From: Streptomyces cinnamoneus
GTDB lineage: Bacteria > Actinomycetota > Actinomycetes > Streptomycetales > Streptomycetaceae
Assembly: GCF_002939475.1 (NCBI RefSeq)
Contig: NZ_PKFQ01000001.1
Span: 3,779,001-3,843,000, forward strand
Reading direction: 5' to 3'
Length of the DNA: 64,000 bases
Position numbers and translations under genes: made by a program. Under the pieces are notes generated by a model, which saw only the letters and a list, made by a program, of their open reading frames with translations, made no database searches and was not told the origin of the DNA. Of this stretch, positions 25,307 to 32,793 are shown piece after piece (position 1 is the stretch's first letter; each line of letters begins with the position of its first letter).

Positions 25307-25945
25307 ATGTCGGCCATCCGACTGCTCGTGCTGGGCGCGGTCCGTCAGCACGGCCGCGCCCACGGCTACCAGGTCCGGGGAGACCTGGAGTTCTGGGGCG
25401 CCCACGAGTGGTCCAACGCCAAACCGGGGTCGATCTACCACGCCCTCAAGGCGATGGCCAAGCAAGGACTGCTCCACGTCCACGACGTCGCCCCGAGCGA
25501 GGCCGGCGGCCCCCCGCGCACGGAGTACGAGCTGACAGGGACGGGGGAGGCGGAGTACTTCAAGCTTCTGCGCGAGGCGCTCTCCTCCGTCGACCAGAGG
25601 GTCGACGTGCTCACCGCCGGCGTGGGCTTCATCGTCGACCTCCCGCGTGCCGAGGCCGTCGCGTTGCTGAAACGGCGGCTCGCGGCGCTGGAGGAGTGGC
25701 GCGAGGACATCCGCGCGCGCTGGACGCCTGCGGAGGGCGAGGACTGGGGTCACATCGGCGAGATCATGGGCATGTGGGTCCACACGGCCGACTGCGGCGC
25801 CGAGTGGACCCGGGGCCTGGTCGCCCGTCTGGAGGGGGGCGCCTACGTCATGGCGGGCGAGGGGGACCAGTGGGAGGGGGTCGTCACGGATCCCGCGGAC
25901 TACGAGCGGCTCAGGCGGGCCGAGCAGTCGGGGCAGGCGGAGTAG
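25307..25945 (+). CDS. PadR-family transcriptional regulator
   Basis: 212 residues. The N-terminal winged helix is classical PadR: LLVLGAVRQHGRAHGYQV, WSNAKPGSIYHALKAMAKQG and RTEYELTGTGEAEY. A helical dimerisation domain follows (about 95-130), then an extended C-terminal part of about 80 residues. Probably a repressor of a nearby gene, such as the upstream DinB gene. AAGGAGACTGAGGCGCCG precedes the ATG, with AAGGAG about 13 nt away. Confidence 0.9.
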   Translation: MSAIRLLVLGAVRQHGRAHGYQVRGDLEFWGAHEWSNAKPGSIYHALKAMAKQGLLHVHDVAPSEAGGPPRTEYELTGTGEAEYFKLLREALSSVDQRVDVLTAGVGFIVDLPRAEAVALLKRRLAALEEWREDIRARWTPAEGEDWGHIGEIMGMWVHTADCGAEWTRGLVARLEGGAYVMAGEGDQWEGVVTDPADYERLRRAEQSGQAE

Positions 25946-26141
25946 CGGGCCTTCCGGGAGCCCGGGACGTGGGCGGCCGGGGAGCGGCTCCGCCTTGCGT
26001 CGGATGCTCAACTGCGGTCGTGGACCTAGGGCCAAGGCCCGATGCCGCAGCCTCTACGCGCGAGTAATGTCATGGGCGCACCCGGGGAGCGGCCCTTACG
26101 TCGGTGGCTCCCGAGGCTGATTGACTGTCCGAGGAGCAACG

Positions 26142-26522
26142 ATGCCCGTTCGTCTGGACCACACCGTCGTCAACAGCACGCACCGCTTCGAGGGGGCCCG
26201 GTTCCTCACCGGACTGCTCGGCGCCCCCGAGCCGGAGGTCAACGGTCCGTTCGCCGCCGTCCGTCTCGACAACGGCGTGACCATCGACTACGCCGACCAC
26301 ATCGTTCCGGCCGACCAGATCACGATGCAGCACTTCGCCTACCTCGTCTCCGACGAGGAGTTCGACGCGATCCACGCCCGGGTCGTCGAGCGGGGACTCG
26401 CCTACTGGGCCGACCCGTACCACAAGAAGCCGCAGGAGCTGAACGCCATGAACGGCGGGCGGGGTTTCTACGTGAACGACCCCGACGGTCACAACCTGGA
26501 GTTCTTCACCCGGGCGCACTAG
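26142..26522 (+). CDS. VOC-family (glyoxalase/bleomycin-resistance fold) protein
   Basis: 126 residues, one vicinal-oxygen-chelate unit of two beta-alpha-beta-beta-beta modules. Metal-ligand candidates are His in RLDHTVVNS, His in QHFAYLVSDEEF, and Glu in DGHNLEFFT; GRGFYVNDPDGHNLEF is the usual C-terminal signature. The reaction is unknown. GAGGAG lies 6 nt before the ATG at 26142, which is therefore preferred to an in-frame ATG seven codons upstream. Confidence 0.88.
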   Translation: MPVRLDHTVVNSTHRFEGARFLTGLLGAPEPEVNGPFAAVRLDNGVTIDYADHIVPADQITMQHFAYLVSDEEFDAIHARVVERGLAYWADPYHKKPQELNAMNGGRGFYVNDPDGHNLEFFTRAH

Positions 26523-26715
26523 GGCACCACGGCCGGGGGCCCTGGACGGCACGGCGGCGAGCCGCCCGCCGTCGTGCGCCGGCACCCTCGCGCGGTACGG
26601 GGGTCGCGTGCGGTGGAACGCTTTGCCCTGTGCGGCTCTCTAGCCAGGTGCGCACCGGTTGGCGGTGCTCTGGGCCGGTGCGTCCAGGCCGGAACGTCCG
26701 AGGGTTTTCTGATCC

Positions 26716-27813
26716 ATGGGTCTGACGAGCGACACGCTGCTGGTGTCTTCAATGCTGTGCACGGTGCTGATGTTCGCGTTCACGGTGTGGTGGTGGCCGC
26801 GCCTGGTGCGGCGTGACTGGAGGCGGGTGCTCGGGCGAGTGGGGCTGATCGTCGTCGTGCAGGCCTTCCTGTTCGCTTCGGTCGCGCTCGCGGCGAACCG
26901 CAGCTTCCTGCTCTACGACTCGTGGGCGGACCTCGCCGGCCAGAAGCGCCAGTCGGCCGCGGCGCCCGGCGGGGCGGCCGTGCGGGTCCTCGGCCGGCAG
27001 GCCCCGGAGGTGCCCGGTGGCGGGAATCCGCGGTCGGGCGGCGTGATCGAGAAGGTCACACTGCGCGGCGAGCGCTCCCGCACCGCCGCCGAGGCGTACG
27101 TGTACCTGCCGCCGGAGTACTTCCAGAAGGGCGGCGAACAGCGGCGGTTCCCCGCGGCCGTCGTCCTGACGGGCTACCCGGGCATGGCCGAGAACCTGGT
27201 CAAGGGGCTCCGCTACCCGAAGACGGCGTGGACGCAGGTCAAGCAGAAGAAGATGCAGCCGATGATCCTGGTGATGATGCGGCCCACCATCACGTCCGCC
27301 AACACCCAGTGCGTCGACGTGCCCGGGGGCCCGCAGAGCGAGGCGTTCTTCGGTGCGGACGTCACCAGGGCGATATCGAGTACGTACCGCGTCGGCACGG
27401 CACCGCGGAACTGGGGCATCATCGGTGATTCGACCGGCGGTTACTGCGCGTTGAAGATGGCGATGCAGCACCCGGAGACCTACGCGGCCGGGGTGGGGCT
27501 GTCGGCGGAGTACAAGCCGGAGATCGACGGCGACTCCGGTGACCTCTTCCACGGGAACAAGAACGAGGAGAAGCGGTCCGACCTGCTGTGGCACCTGGAC
27601 AACCGGCCGCAGGGCAAGTCCTCGTTCCTGGTGACGACTTCGCGGCAGGGGGAGCCCAACTACAAGGCGACCCAGCAGTTCATCAAGAAGGTCAAGGCTC
27701 CCGCGCGCGTCTCGTCGATCACCCTTGACCACGGCGGTCACAACTTCAACACCTGGCGCAGGGAGATCCCGCCGGCGCTGAAGTGGATCAGCGGGCGGCT
27801 CGGCGCCGAGTGA
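26716..27813 (+). CDS. Membrane-anchored alpha/beta-hydrolase esterase (paralogue A)
   Basis: 365 residues. Two hydrophobic segments at the N-terminus (about 7-28 and 40-62) anchor an extracytoplasmic esterase domain of the antigen-85/esterase-D type. The nucleophile elbow is GDSTGG in GIIGDSTGGYCALK; AYVYLPPEYF and ILVMMRPT are further landmarks, and the His is in LDHGGHNFNTW. A close paralogue with the same topology lies at 44710-45819 on the other strand. Substrate unknown; cell-envelope ester metabolism is a guess from location. Confidence 0.87.
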   Translation: MGLTSDTLLVSSMLCTVLMFAFTVWWWPRLVRRDWRRVLGRVGLIVVVQAFLFASVALAANRSFLLYDSWADLAGQKRQSAAAPGGAAVRVLGRQAPEVPGGGNPRSGGVIEKVTLRGERSRTAAEAYVYLPPEYFQKGGEQRRFPAAVVLTGYPGMAENLVKGLRYPKTAWTQVKQKKMQPMILVMMRPTITSANTQCVDVPGGPQSEAFFGADVTRAISSTYRVGTAPRNWGIIGDSTGGYCALKMAMQHPETYAAGVGLSAEYKPEIDGDSGDLFHGNKNEEKRSDLLWHLDNRPQGKSSFLVTTSRQGEPNYKATQQFIKKVKAPARVSSITLDHGGHNFNTWRREIPPALKWISGRLGAE

Positions 27814-27950
27814 GGCGAGGCGGGCCGGTGGTACCAGTGCCACCCGGGATACGGACGTTTACTCCATGGTCCCCTCTGCGTGCTGCTGCGTAACCTCGTC
27901 GGGTGCCCCCCGGGGCCCGTCCGACGAACCCTGAAGAACGGTGAAGTCCC

Positions 27951-28679
27951 ATGCGTGCACGTACCCGTCTGCTCACTGCCGTCGTGACGGCTGGAATCGC
28001 GGTGGGCGGGCTCAGCGCGTGCGGAATGTTCAGGGAGCACTTCGAGGACGACGCCGCGCTGACGCAGAAAATCACCTCTGTCCGGCTGGCCAGTGGTTCC
28101 GGAGCGGTCACCCTGCGCGGCAAGGAGGGCGCCGCGAAGGTGGACCTGCACCGGTACGTGGAATACGGCGGGGACCGCCCGGAGGGGACGACGCACCGCG
28201 TCGAGAACGGCGTCCTCGTGCTCGGCGGCTGCGGCGACGACTGCTCGGTGGCCTATACGGTCGACCTGCCCGCCGGCATCCCGGTGACGGGCGAGCTCTC
28301 CAGCGGCGCGATCAAACTGTCCAAGGCCGGCGCGGTGACGGTGAAGACCGCTTCGGGGGCCATCGACCTCGACGACGTCGACGGTCCGGTCGACGTGGAG
28401 GCGTCCAGCGGGGCGATCACCGGGAACGGCCTGAAGGGCGGGCCCGTCAAGGCCAGGACGTCCAGCGGGGCCATCGAGCTCACCGCGACCGAGCCCCAGG
28501 ACGTCCGCGCGGAGGCCAGCAGCGGAGCCGTCACCCTGACCATGCCCGACGGGCGGTACCGGGTCACCGCCCACAGTGCCAGCGGCGGCAAGGACGTCGC
28601 CTTCTCCGACGACGCGACCGGCACGCACCGGCTCGACCTGGCCACCAGCAGCGGGGCCATCACCGTCAAGCGGTCCTGA
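27951..28679 (+). CDS. DUF4097-type beta-helix lipoprotein
   Basis: 242 residues with lipoprotein signal (lipobox LSAC, Cys24). The mature part carries six spaced S/A-S-G-A-I/V turns (SSGAIKL, ASGAIDL, SSGAITG, SSGAIEL, SSGAVTL, SSGAITV), which predict a right-handed beta-solenoid as in YvlB/LiaX-like DUF4097 proteins. Such proteins are often tied to cell-envelope stress sensing; no regulator is adjacent here. GAAGAACGGTGAAG precedes the ATG. The next sequence downstream is the joined VOC/TetR remnant. Confidence 0.88.
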   Translation: MRARTRLLTAVVTAGIAVGGLSACGMFREHFEDDAALTQKITSVRLASGSGAVTLRGKEGAAKVDLHRYVEYGGDRPEGTTHRVENGVLVLGGCGDDCSVAYTVDLPAGIPVTGELSSGAIKLSKAGAVTVKTASGAIDLDDVDGPVDVEASSGAITGNGLKGGPVKARTSSGAIELTATEPQDVRAEASSGAVTLTMPDGRYRVTAHSASGGKDVAFSDDATGTHRLDLATSSGAITVKRS

Positions 28680-28802
28680 GGCGCCGCGGACGGCCCGGCG
28701 CGCATGCGTTCCTGAGGCCGCCTCGGGACGGCCCGGCGGGCTCGCGGGCCGCGGAGCGCGGAGAGCGCTGCGTGCGCGCCGGGACCAGGCCCCGTGAGGC
28801 GC

Positions 28803-28952
28803 TCACGCGTCGGCTGCGGCGGCCCACTCGACGAGCTCGACCACGACCCCGTTGGGGTCGGTGACCTGGAAGAGCCGCTCGCCCCAGGGCTCCTCCCGCA
28901 GCGCCATCGTGATCGCGACGCCTTCGGAGCGCAGCCGGCGCTCCTGTTCCTC
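28803..28952 (-). pseudogene. C-terminal remnant of a VOC-family (glyoxalase-like) gene
   Basis: On the minus strand about 49 codons read as the end of a glyoxalase-like protein: RLRSEGVAITMALREEPWG, LFQVTDPNGVVVELV. The N-terminal half is missing; upstream of about 28952 the frame loses similarity and the opposite strand becomes a TetR C-terminus. Confidence 0.7.
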
Positions 28953-28971
28953 GGCGCTGTCCGCGCTGCGC

Positions 28972-29337
28972 GGTGCGTTCCTGGCCGCCGCCCGGGACTG
29001 CGACCCCATCGCGGGCTTCGCGGGGCCCGAGTTCTCCCGCATGATCGCCGACAGCCCGACCCTCGCCACGCGGCTCCGCGACCTCCACGACCAGCGGGAG
29101 GAGGCCCTTGCCGAAGCCCTCGCGGACGCCACCGGCGCGGCCCCCGACGACATCACGCCCAGGGCGGTGGCCGCTCAGATCGGTGCCGTGCACCGCGTGT
29201 TGTTCCAGCGGATCCAGGAACTCACGCTCGCCGGGTGCGACAACGCCCGGATCTCCGCCCTCGTCGCCGCCGACGCCGAGCGAGTCTTCGGCCTCCTGGA
29301 GCCCTCTCTCGCCGACTACGCCGTCCGCGCGCACTGA
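28972..29337 (+). pseudogene. C-terminal remnant of a TetR-family regulator
   Basis: About 120 codons read as the ligand domain of a TetR regulator: FAGPEFSRMIADSPTLATRL, LHDQREEALAEALADATG, AVAAQIGAVHRVLFQRIQEL, and LLEPSLADYAV to the stop. The helix-turn-helix domain is missing. Open sequence extends back to an ATG at 28852, but those residues are the antisense of the VOC remnant, so no functional start is evident. Confidence 0.72.
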
Positions 29338-30527
29338 CCCGTGGGGACGGTCCCGCGCTGTCCGTAGTCGGGCAGCTCGAGGTGGGTGGCCTTCTTGCCC
29401 TCCGCCAGCATCCAGTCGAGGACGCGGCGGCGGCGGAGCAGCCAGTTGCGGACGGGGAGGCCGAGCCTGCCCGGGGCGAGGAACTTGCCCGTGCGGTCGC
29501 CACCCCTCTGGCAGCCCTGGGCGTAGTCGCGGAGCAGGGCCTCGTAGCGGGCGAAGGCGGTGACGTGGTCCCCGCCGGCCGCCGCCAGCTCGCCGGCCAG
29601 GACGTACGCGGCGACGACGGCCGTGCCGGTTCCCATGCCGCCGATGGTGGCCCCGCAGGCCGCGTCGCCGATGAGTGTGACGCGGCCGTTGGACCAGCTC
29701 GGGACGTCGGCCCGGCTGATGGAGTCGAAGTACAGCTCGTCCGTCTCCTTCAGCGTCTCCAGGAGGTGCGGAACGTCCCAGCCGATGCCGGCGAAGGCCT
29801 CGGTGATGAGCGCCTTCTGCTGCTCCGGGTCGTGGCGGTCGTACGCCAGGCGGCCGGCGGCGAAGAGGAAGAAGGCGTGGGCGGTCCCCCGGTCGCGGTT
29901 GTCGGTGCCGACGCTGGCGTAGCGCCCGGGCACGTTGACGCCGACCGAACCCTCGCCGAAGCCGATGCCGGGATAGTTGGGCAGGCTCCAGGTGGCCGCG
30001 TAGTAACCGAGGTGGCTGAGGTACTCCTCCTCGGGTCCGAAGGCGAGCCGCCGGACGTGGGAGTGGATGCCGTCGGCGCCGACGACGAGGTCGAAGGTGC
30101 CGGCCCGGCCGCTGCGGAACCGGACGTGCACGCCGCCGGTGTCCTGCCGGAGCCCGGCTATGGAGTCGCCGAAGAGGTACTCGGCGTACGGCAGGCTGTG
30201 TTCGAACAGGACGCGGGCCAGGTCGCCGCGCAGCACCTCGATGTCGCCGCCCGCGAAGTCCGCGGGCAGGCGCAGCCGGGTCCGCCCCTTCTCGTCGACG
30301 CAGACCATGGGGGTGCCGCCGGTCTGGATCCGCCGCAGGTCGTCGAGGACGCCCATGCGTTCCAGCACCGTCAGATGCGTGTCGCCGCGGAAGTCGACGG
30401 CCTGGCCGCCTTCGCGGAGGTCCGGCGCCACCTCGACGACGGTCACGTCGAAGCCGTGGCGGCCGAGCCAGTAGGCCAGCGCGGGACCGGCGACGCTCGC
30501 ACCCGAGATCAGAACCTTCTTGCCCAT
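29316..30527 (-). CDS. FAD-dependent monooxygenase (PHBH/TetX-like)
   Basis: 403 residues. The dinucleotide fold begins at residue 2, KKVLISGASVAGPALA, with Glu ending the second strand (VTVVEVAP). The DG motif is VVGADGIHSHVR, and the FAD-ribityl GD motif LIGDAACGATIGGMGTG. Hydroxylates an aromatic or polycyclic substrate; TetX-type drug modification is possible but unproven. GGAGGGG about 7 nt before the ATG sets the start. It is divergent from the TetR gene at 30620 across a 92-bp gap with an operator-like palindrome. Its 3' end overlaps the last 22 bp of the TetR remnant. Confidence 0.9.
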   Translation of the reverse strand: MGKKVLISGASVAGPALAYWLGRHGFDVTVVEVAPDLREGGQAVDFRGDTHLTVLERMGVLDDLRRIQTGGTPMVCVDEKGRTRLRLPADFAGGDIEVLRGDLARVLFEHSLPYAEYLFGDSIAGLRQDTGGVHVRFRSGRAGTFDLVVGADGIHSHVRRLAFGPEEEYLSHLGYYAATWSLPNYPGIGFGEGSVGVNVPGRYASVGTDNRDRGTAHAFFLFAAGRLAYDRHDPEQQKALITEAFAGIGWDVPHLLETLKETDELYFDSISRADVPSWSNGRVTLIGDAACGATIGGMGTGTAVVAAYVLAGELAAAGGDHVTAFARYEALLRDYAQGCQRGGDRTGKFLAPGRLGLPVRNWLLRRRRVLDWMLAEGKKATHLELPDYGQRGTVPTGQCARTA

Positions 30528-30572
30528 GAGAACTGCCCCTCCTATAACTGCGTCCGCTGGACGCTGTTCTTT

Positions 30573-30593
30573 ATTGTGTACCGTAGACACAGT
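30573..30593. promoter_or_regulatory. Operator-like palindrome between monooxygenase and TetR genes
   Basis: ATTGTGT-ACCGTAG-ACACAGT: 7-bp half-sites matching at 6 of 7 positions, in the 92-bp divergent gap. The AT-rich flanks (TTCTTTATT, AGTTATT) stand out from the GC-rich surroundings and could hold overlapping -10 elements. A likely binding site for the adjacent TetR protein. Confidence 0.6.
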
Positions 30594-30619
30594 TATTGGG
30601 TCTGGCAAGGGGAGAGGTC

Positions 30620-31336
30620 GTGACGGACGAACTGAAGCGGTTGCTCTGGGGGCCCCACCCGCAGCCCAGGCGCGGCCCCAAGCCGGCGCTGAGCCTGGAC
30701 GGCATCGCCCGCGCGGGCGTGGCGATCGCGGACGCGGAGGGCCTGCCGGCCCTGTCGATGCAGCGGGTGGCGGAGCACCTGGGCAAGACGAAGATGTCGC
30801 TGTACCGCTACGTCCCGGGCAGGGCGGAACTGGTCGCGCTGATGGTGGAGGCGGCGATCGGCGCCCCGCCCGAGCCCGACGCCGGGGTGTGGCGGGCCCG
30901 CCTGACGAACTGGTCCCACGCCCTCTCCGCCGTCTTCGCCCACCACCCCTGGCTGCTGGACGTGACGGTCGGACCCCGGCTGATGGGCCCGAACGAGCTG
31001 GCCTGGATGGAGCGGGCCCTGGCCGCGCTGGAGGGCCTGGGGCTCACGGGCGGCGAGCGCATGGACGCGGTGGTCCTGCTGACCGGTCACGTCCGCGGCA
31101 TCGCCCTCCAGTCGCGCGCGGCCGGAGCGGGCGGGGCGGAGGCCCAACTCGTGGCGGCCCTGGGCGAGGTGATGCGGGAGCACGGCGACGGCTACCCGTC
31201 CCTGCTGGCGGCGATGGCGTCCTCGGCCGAGCCCCTCGCCCAGGACCAGGCCCTGGCCTTCGGCCTGGAGCGGATCCTGGACGGCCTGGAGGTGCTGATC
31301 GCGCGGCGGGCGGGCGGGTCACCGGCCGGCTCCTGA
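30620..31336 (+). CDS. TetR-family regulator with TetR_C_1-type ligand domain
   Basis: 238 residues. DNA-binding domain about 25-75: LSLDGIARAGVAIADAEG and LSMQRVAEHLGKTKMSLYRY. The C-terminal domain (about 85-230) resembles those of antibiotic-responsive TetR proteins. The GTG at 30620 is preceded by AAGGGGAGAGG. Divergent arrangement predicts repression of the flavin monooxygenase and of itself through the palindrome at 30573-30593, relieved by a substrate of the enzyme; this is inferred. Confidence 0.9.
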   Translation: MTDELKRLLWGPHPQPRRGPKPALSLDGIARAGVAIADAEGLPALSMQRVAEHLGKTKMSLYRYVPGRAELVALMVEAAIGAPPEPDAGVWRARLTNWSHALSAVFAHHPWLLDVTVGPRLMGPNELAWMERALAALEGLGLTGGERMDAVVLLTGHVRGIALQSRAAGAGGAEAQLVAALGEVMREHGDGYPSLLAAMASSAEPLAQDQALAFGLERILDGLEVLIARRAGGSPAGS

Positions 31337-31365
31337 CTGCCGTCGGACGGGCCGCCGGCCCGGGC

Positions 31366-31396
31366 TTGCACCTCACGTCGCGTGAGCCCTCACCGT
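31366..31396 (+). promoter_or_regulatory. TipA-type MerR promoter with 19-bp spacer
   Basis: TTGCAC (31366-31371) and CACCGT (31391-31396) are separated by 19 bp that contain the 15-bp palindrome CTCACGTCGCGTGAG (31372-31386). Long spacers with a palindrome between -35 and -10 are the mark of MerR-activated promoters, and this closely resembles the S. lividans tipA promoter (from memory). It predicts autoactivation. Confidence 0.75.
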
Positions 31397-31426
31397 GGAG
31401 CGTGCACACCGAGATAAGGAGCGGAC

Positions 31427-32182
31427 GTGAGCTACACCGTGGGACAGGTCGCGGCCTTCGCCGGCGTGACCGTACGGACGCTGCACCACTACGACGAGAT
31501 CGGCCTCCTGCCGTCCGGGCGCAGCCGCGCCGGGCACCGGCAGTACGAGGACGCCGACCTCGACCGGCTGCAGCAGATCCTCTTCTACCGGGAGCTCGGG
31601 TTTCCGCTCGACGAGGTGGCGGTGCTGCTGGACGACCCGGGCGCCGAACCGGTCGCGCACCTGCGGCGGCAGCACGAGCTGCTGACCGGCCGGATCGACC
31701 GGCTCCAGCGGATGGCCGCCGCCGTGGAGCACGCCATGGAGGCACGAAAGATGGGCATCGACCTGACCCCCGAGGAGAAGTTCGAGGTCTTCGGAGACTT
31801 CGACCCCGACGCACACGCGGCCGAGGCCGAGCGGCGCTGGGGCGGCGGCGACCCGTACACGGAGTCGCAGCGCCGGGCGGCCGCGTACACGAAGGAGGAC
31901 TGGCTGCGGATCAAGGAAGCCGCCGACGGGCTCAACGCCCGGATCGCCGCGCTGATGGAGACCGGCGCGGCGCCCGAGTCGGAGGCGGCGATGGACCTGG
32001 CGGAGGAGCACCGGCAGCAGATCAGCGCGTCGTTCTACGGGTGCTCGTACGAGATCCACACCGGTCTCGCCGAGATGTACGTCGCCGACGAGCGCTTCAC
32101 CGCCACCTACGAGGCCGTCCGGCCCGGGATGGCCGCCTTCCTGCGGGACGCGATCTTCGCCAACGCGATCCGCAAGGTCTGA
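31427..32182 (+). CDS. TipA-like MerR-family regulator (TipAL form)
   Basis: 251 residues. The MerR winged helix is MSYTVGQVAAFAGVTVRTLH with HHYDEIGLL, followed by a dimerisation coiled coil (about 75-108). The C-terminal TipAS drug-binding domain starts at Met109: GIDLTPEEKFEVFGDFDPD, SYTKEDW-like AYTKEDWLRIK, and MYVADERFTATYE. In TipAL two cysteines line the thiopeptide pocket; here the first is kept (Cys206, FYGCSYEIH) but the second is Gly213. GTG start at 31427 behind AAGGAGCGG. Likely a multidrug-type sensor controlling its own promoter. Confidence 0.9.
   Translation: MSYTVGQVAAFAGVTVRTLHHYDEIGLLPSGRSRAGHRQYEDADLDRLQQILFYRELGFPLDEVAVLLDDPGAEPVAHLRRQHELLTGRIDRLQRMAAAVEHAMEARKMGIDLTPEEKFEVFGDFDPDAHAAEAERRWGGGDPYTESQRRAAAYTKEDWLRIKEAADGLNARIAALMETGAAPESEAAMDLAEEHRQQISASFYGCSYEIHTGLAEMYVADERFTATYEAVRPGMAAFLRDAIFANAIRKV
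31751..32182 (+). other. Internal in-frame start giving a TipAS-like drug-binding domain
   Basis: ATG at 31751 (Met109 of the long form) is preceded by GGAGG at 31738-31742 with 8-nt spacing, at the same place where S. lividans tipA makes TipAS independently. Translation from it would give a 143-residue domain without the DNA-binding part. Confidence 0.6.
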
Positions 32183-32209
32183 GCCGGGGCCCGGCCCGGT
32201 GGTGGTCGC

Positions 32210-32578
32210 TCAGCGCTCGGGGGCGATCACCACTGCCGTGCCGTACGCACAGACCTCCGTGCCCACGTCCGCCGCCTCCGTGACGTCGAAGCGGAACATC
32301 AGGACCGCGTTCGCCCCCCGCGCCTTGGCCTGCTGGACCAGGCGCTCCATGGCCTGGTTGCGGGTCTCCACGAGCGTCTTGGTCAGGCCCTTGAGCTCAC
32401 CGCCGACGAGGGACTTCAGCCCCGCGCCGATCTGGCTGCCGATGTGGCGGGAGCGCACCGTGAGGCCGAAGACCTCGCCGATGACCCGCTCCACCCGGTA
32501 CCCGGGAACATCGTTGGTCGTGACCACGAGCACGTCGGCCTTCTCGTGCTGGCCGCCACCGAAATCCTCGATGCCCAT
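32210..32578 (-). CDS. YbjQ/UPF0145-family protein
   Basis: 122 residues: VLVVTTNDVPGYRVERVIGE, GLTVRSRHIGSQIGAGLKSL, then RLVQQAKARGANAVLMFRFD and EVCAYGTAVVI. This is the pentameric YbjQ (heavy-metal-binding-domain-like) family, whose function is not established. Probably soluble. The ATG at 32578 is preceded on its strand by GGAGGTGGATGGC, a good Shine-Dalgarno. It is convergent with the TipA-like gene and divergent from the DedA gene. Confidence 0.9.
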   Translation of the reverse strand: MGIEDFGGGQHEKADVLVVTTNDVPGYRVERVIGEVFGLTVRSRHIGSQIGAGLKSLVGGELKGLTKTLVETRNQAMERLVQQAKARGANAVLMFRFDVTEAADVGTEVCAYGTAVVIAPER

Positions 32579-32793
32579 GCCATCCACCTCCGTCTGTCTG
32601 TGCAGTTTTGCCGGTCGCCGTCCTTGACGCACTCTGGAGGGGCGCGGTTGCTCCAGTCGGGCGTACGGCCCGGTCCTCTTCTGGAACCGGGAGGGCGGCG
32701 GCCGCGTTGATAGCTTTGGGCCGCACATCGCCTCCCCCGCCTGTGGCCGGGTCTCGCACGAGCCTGCGCCCTCGACCCAGGAGCCACACACTA

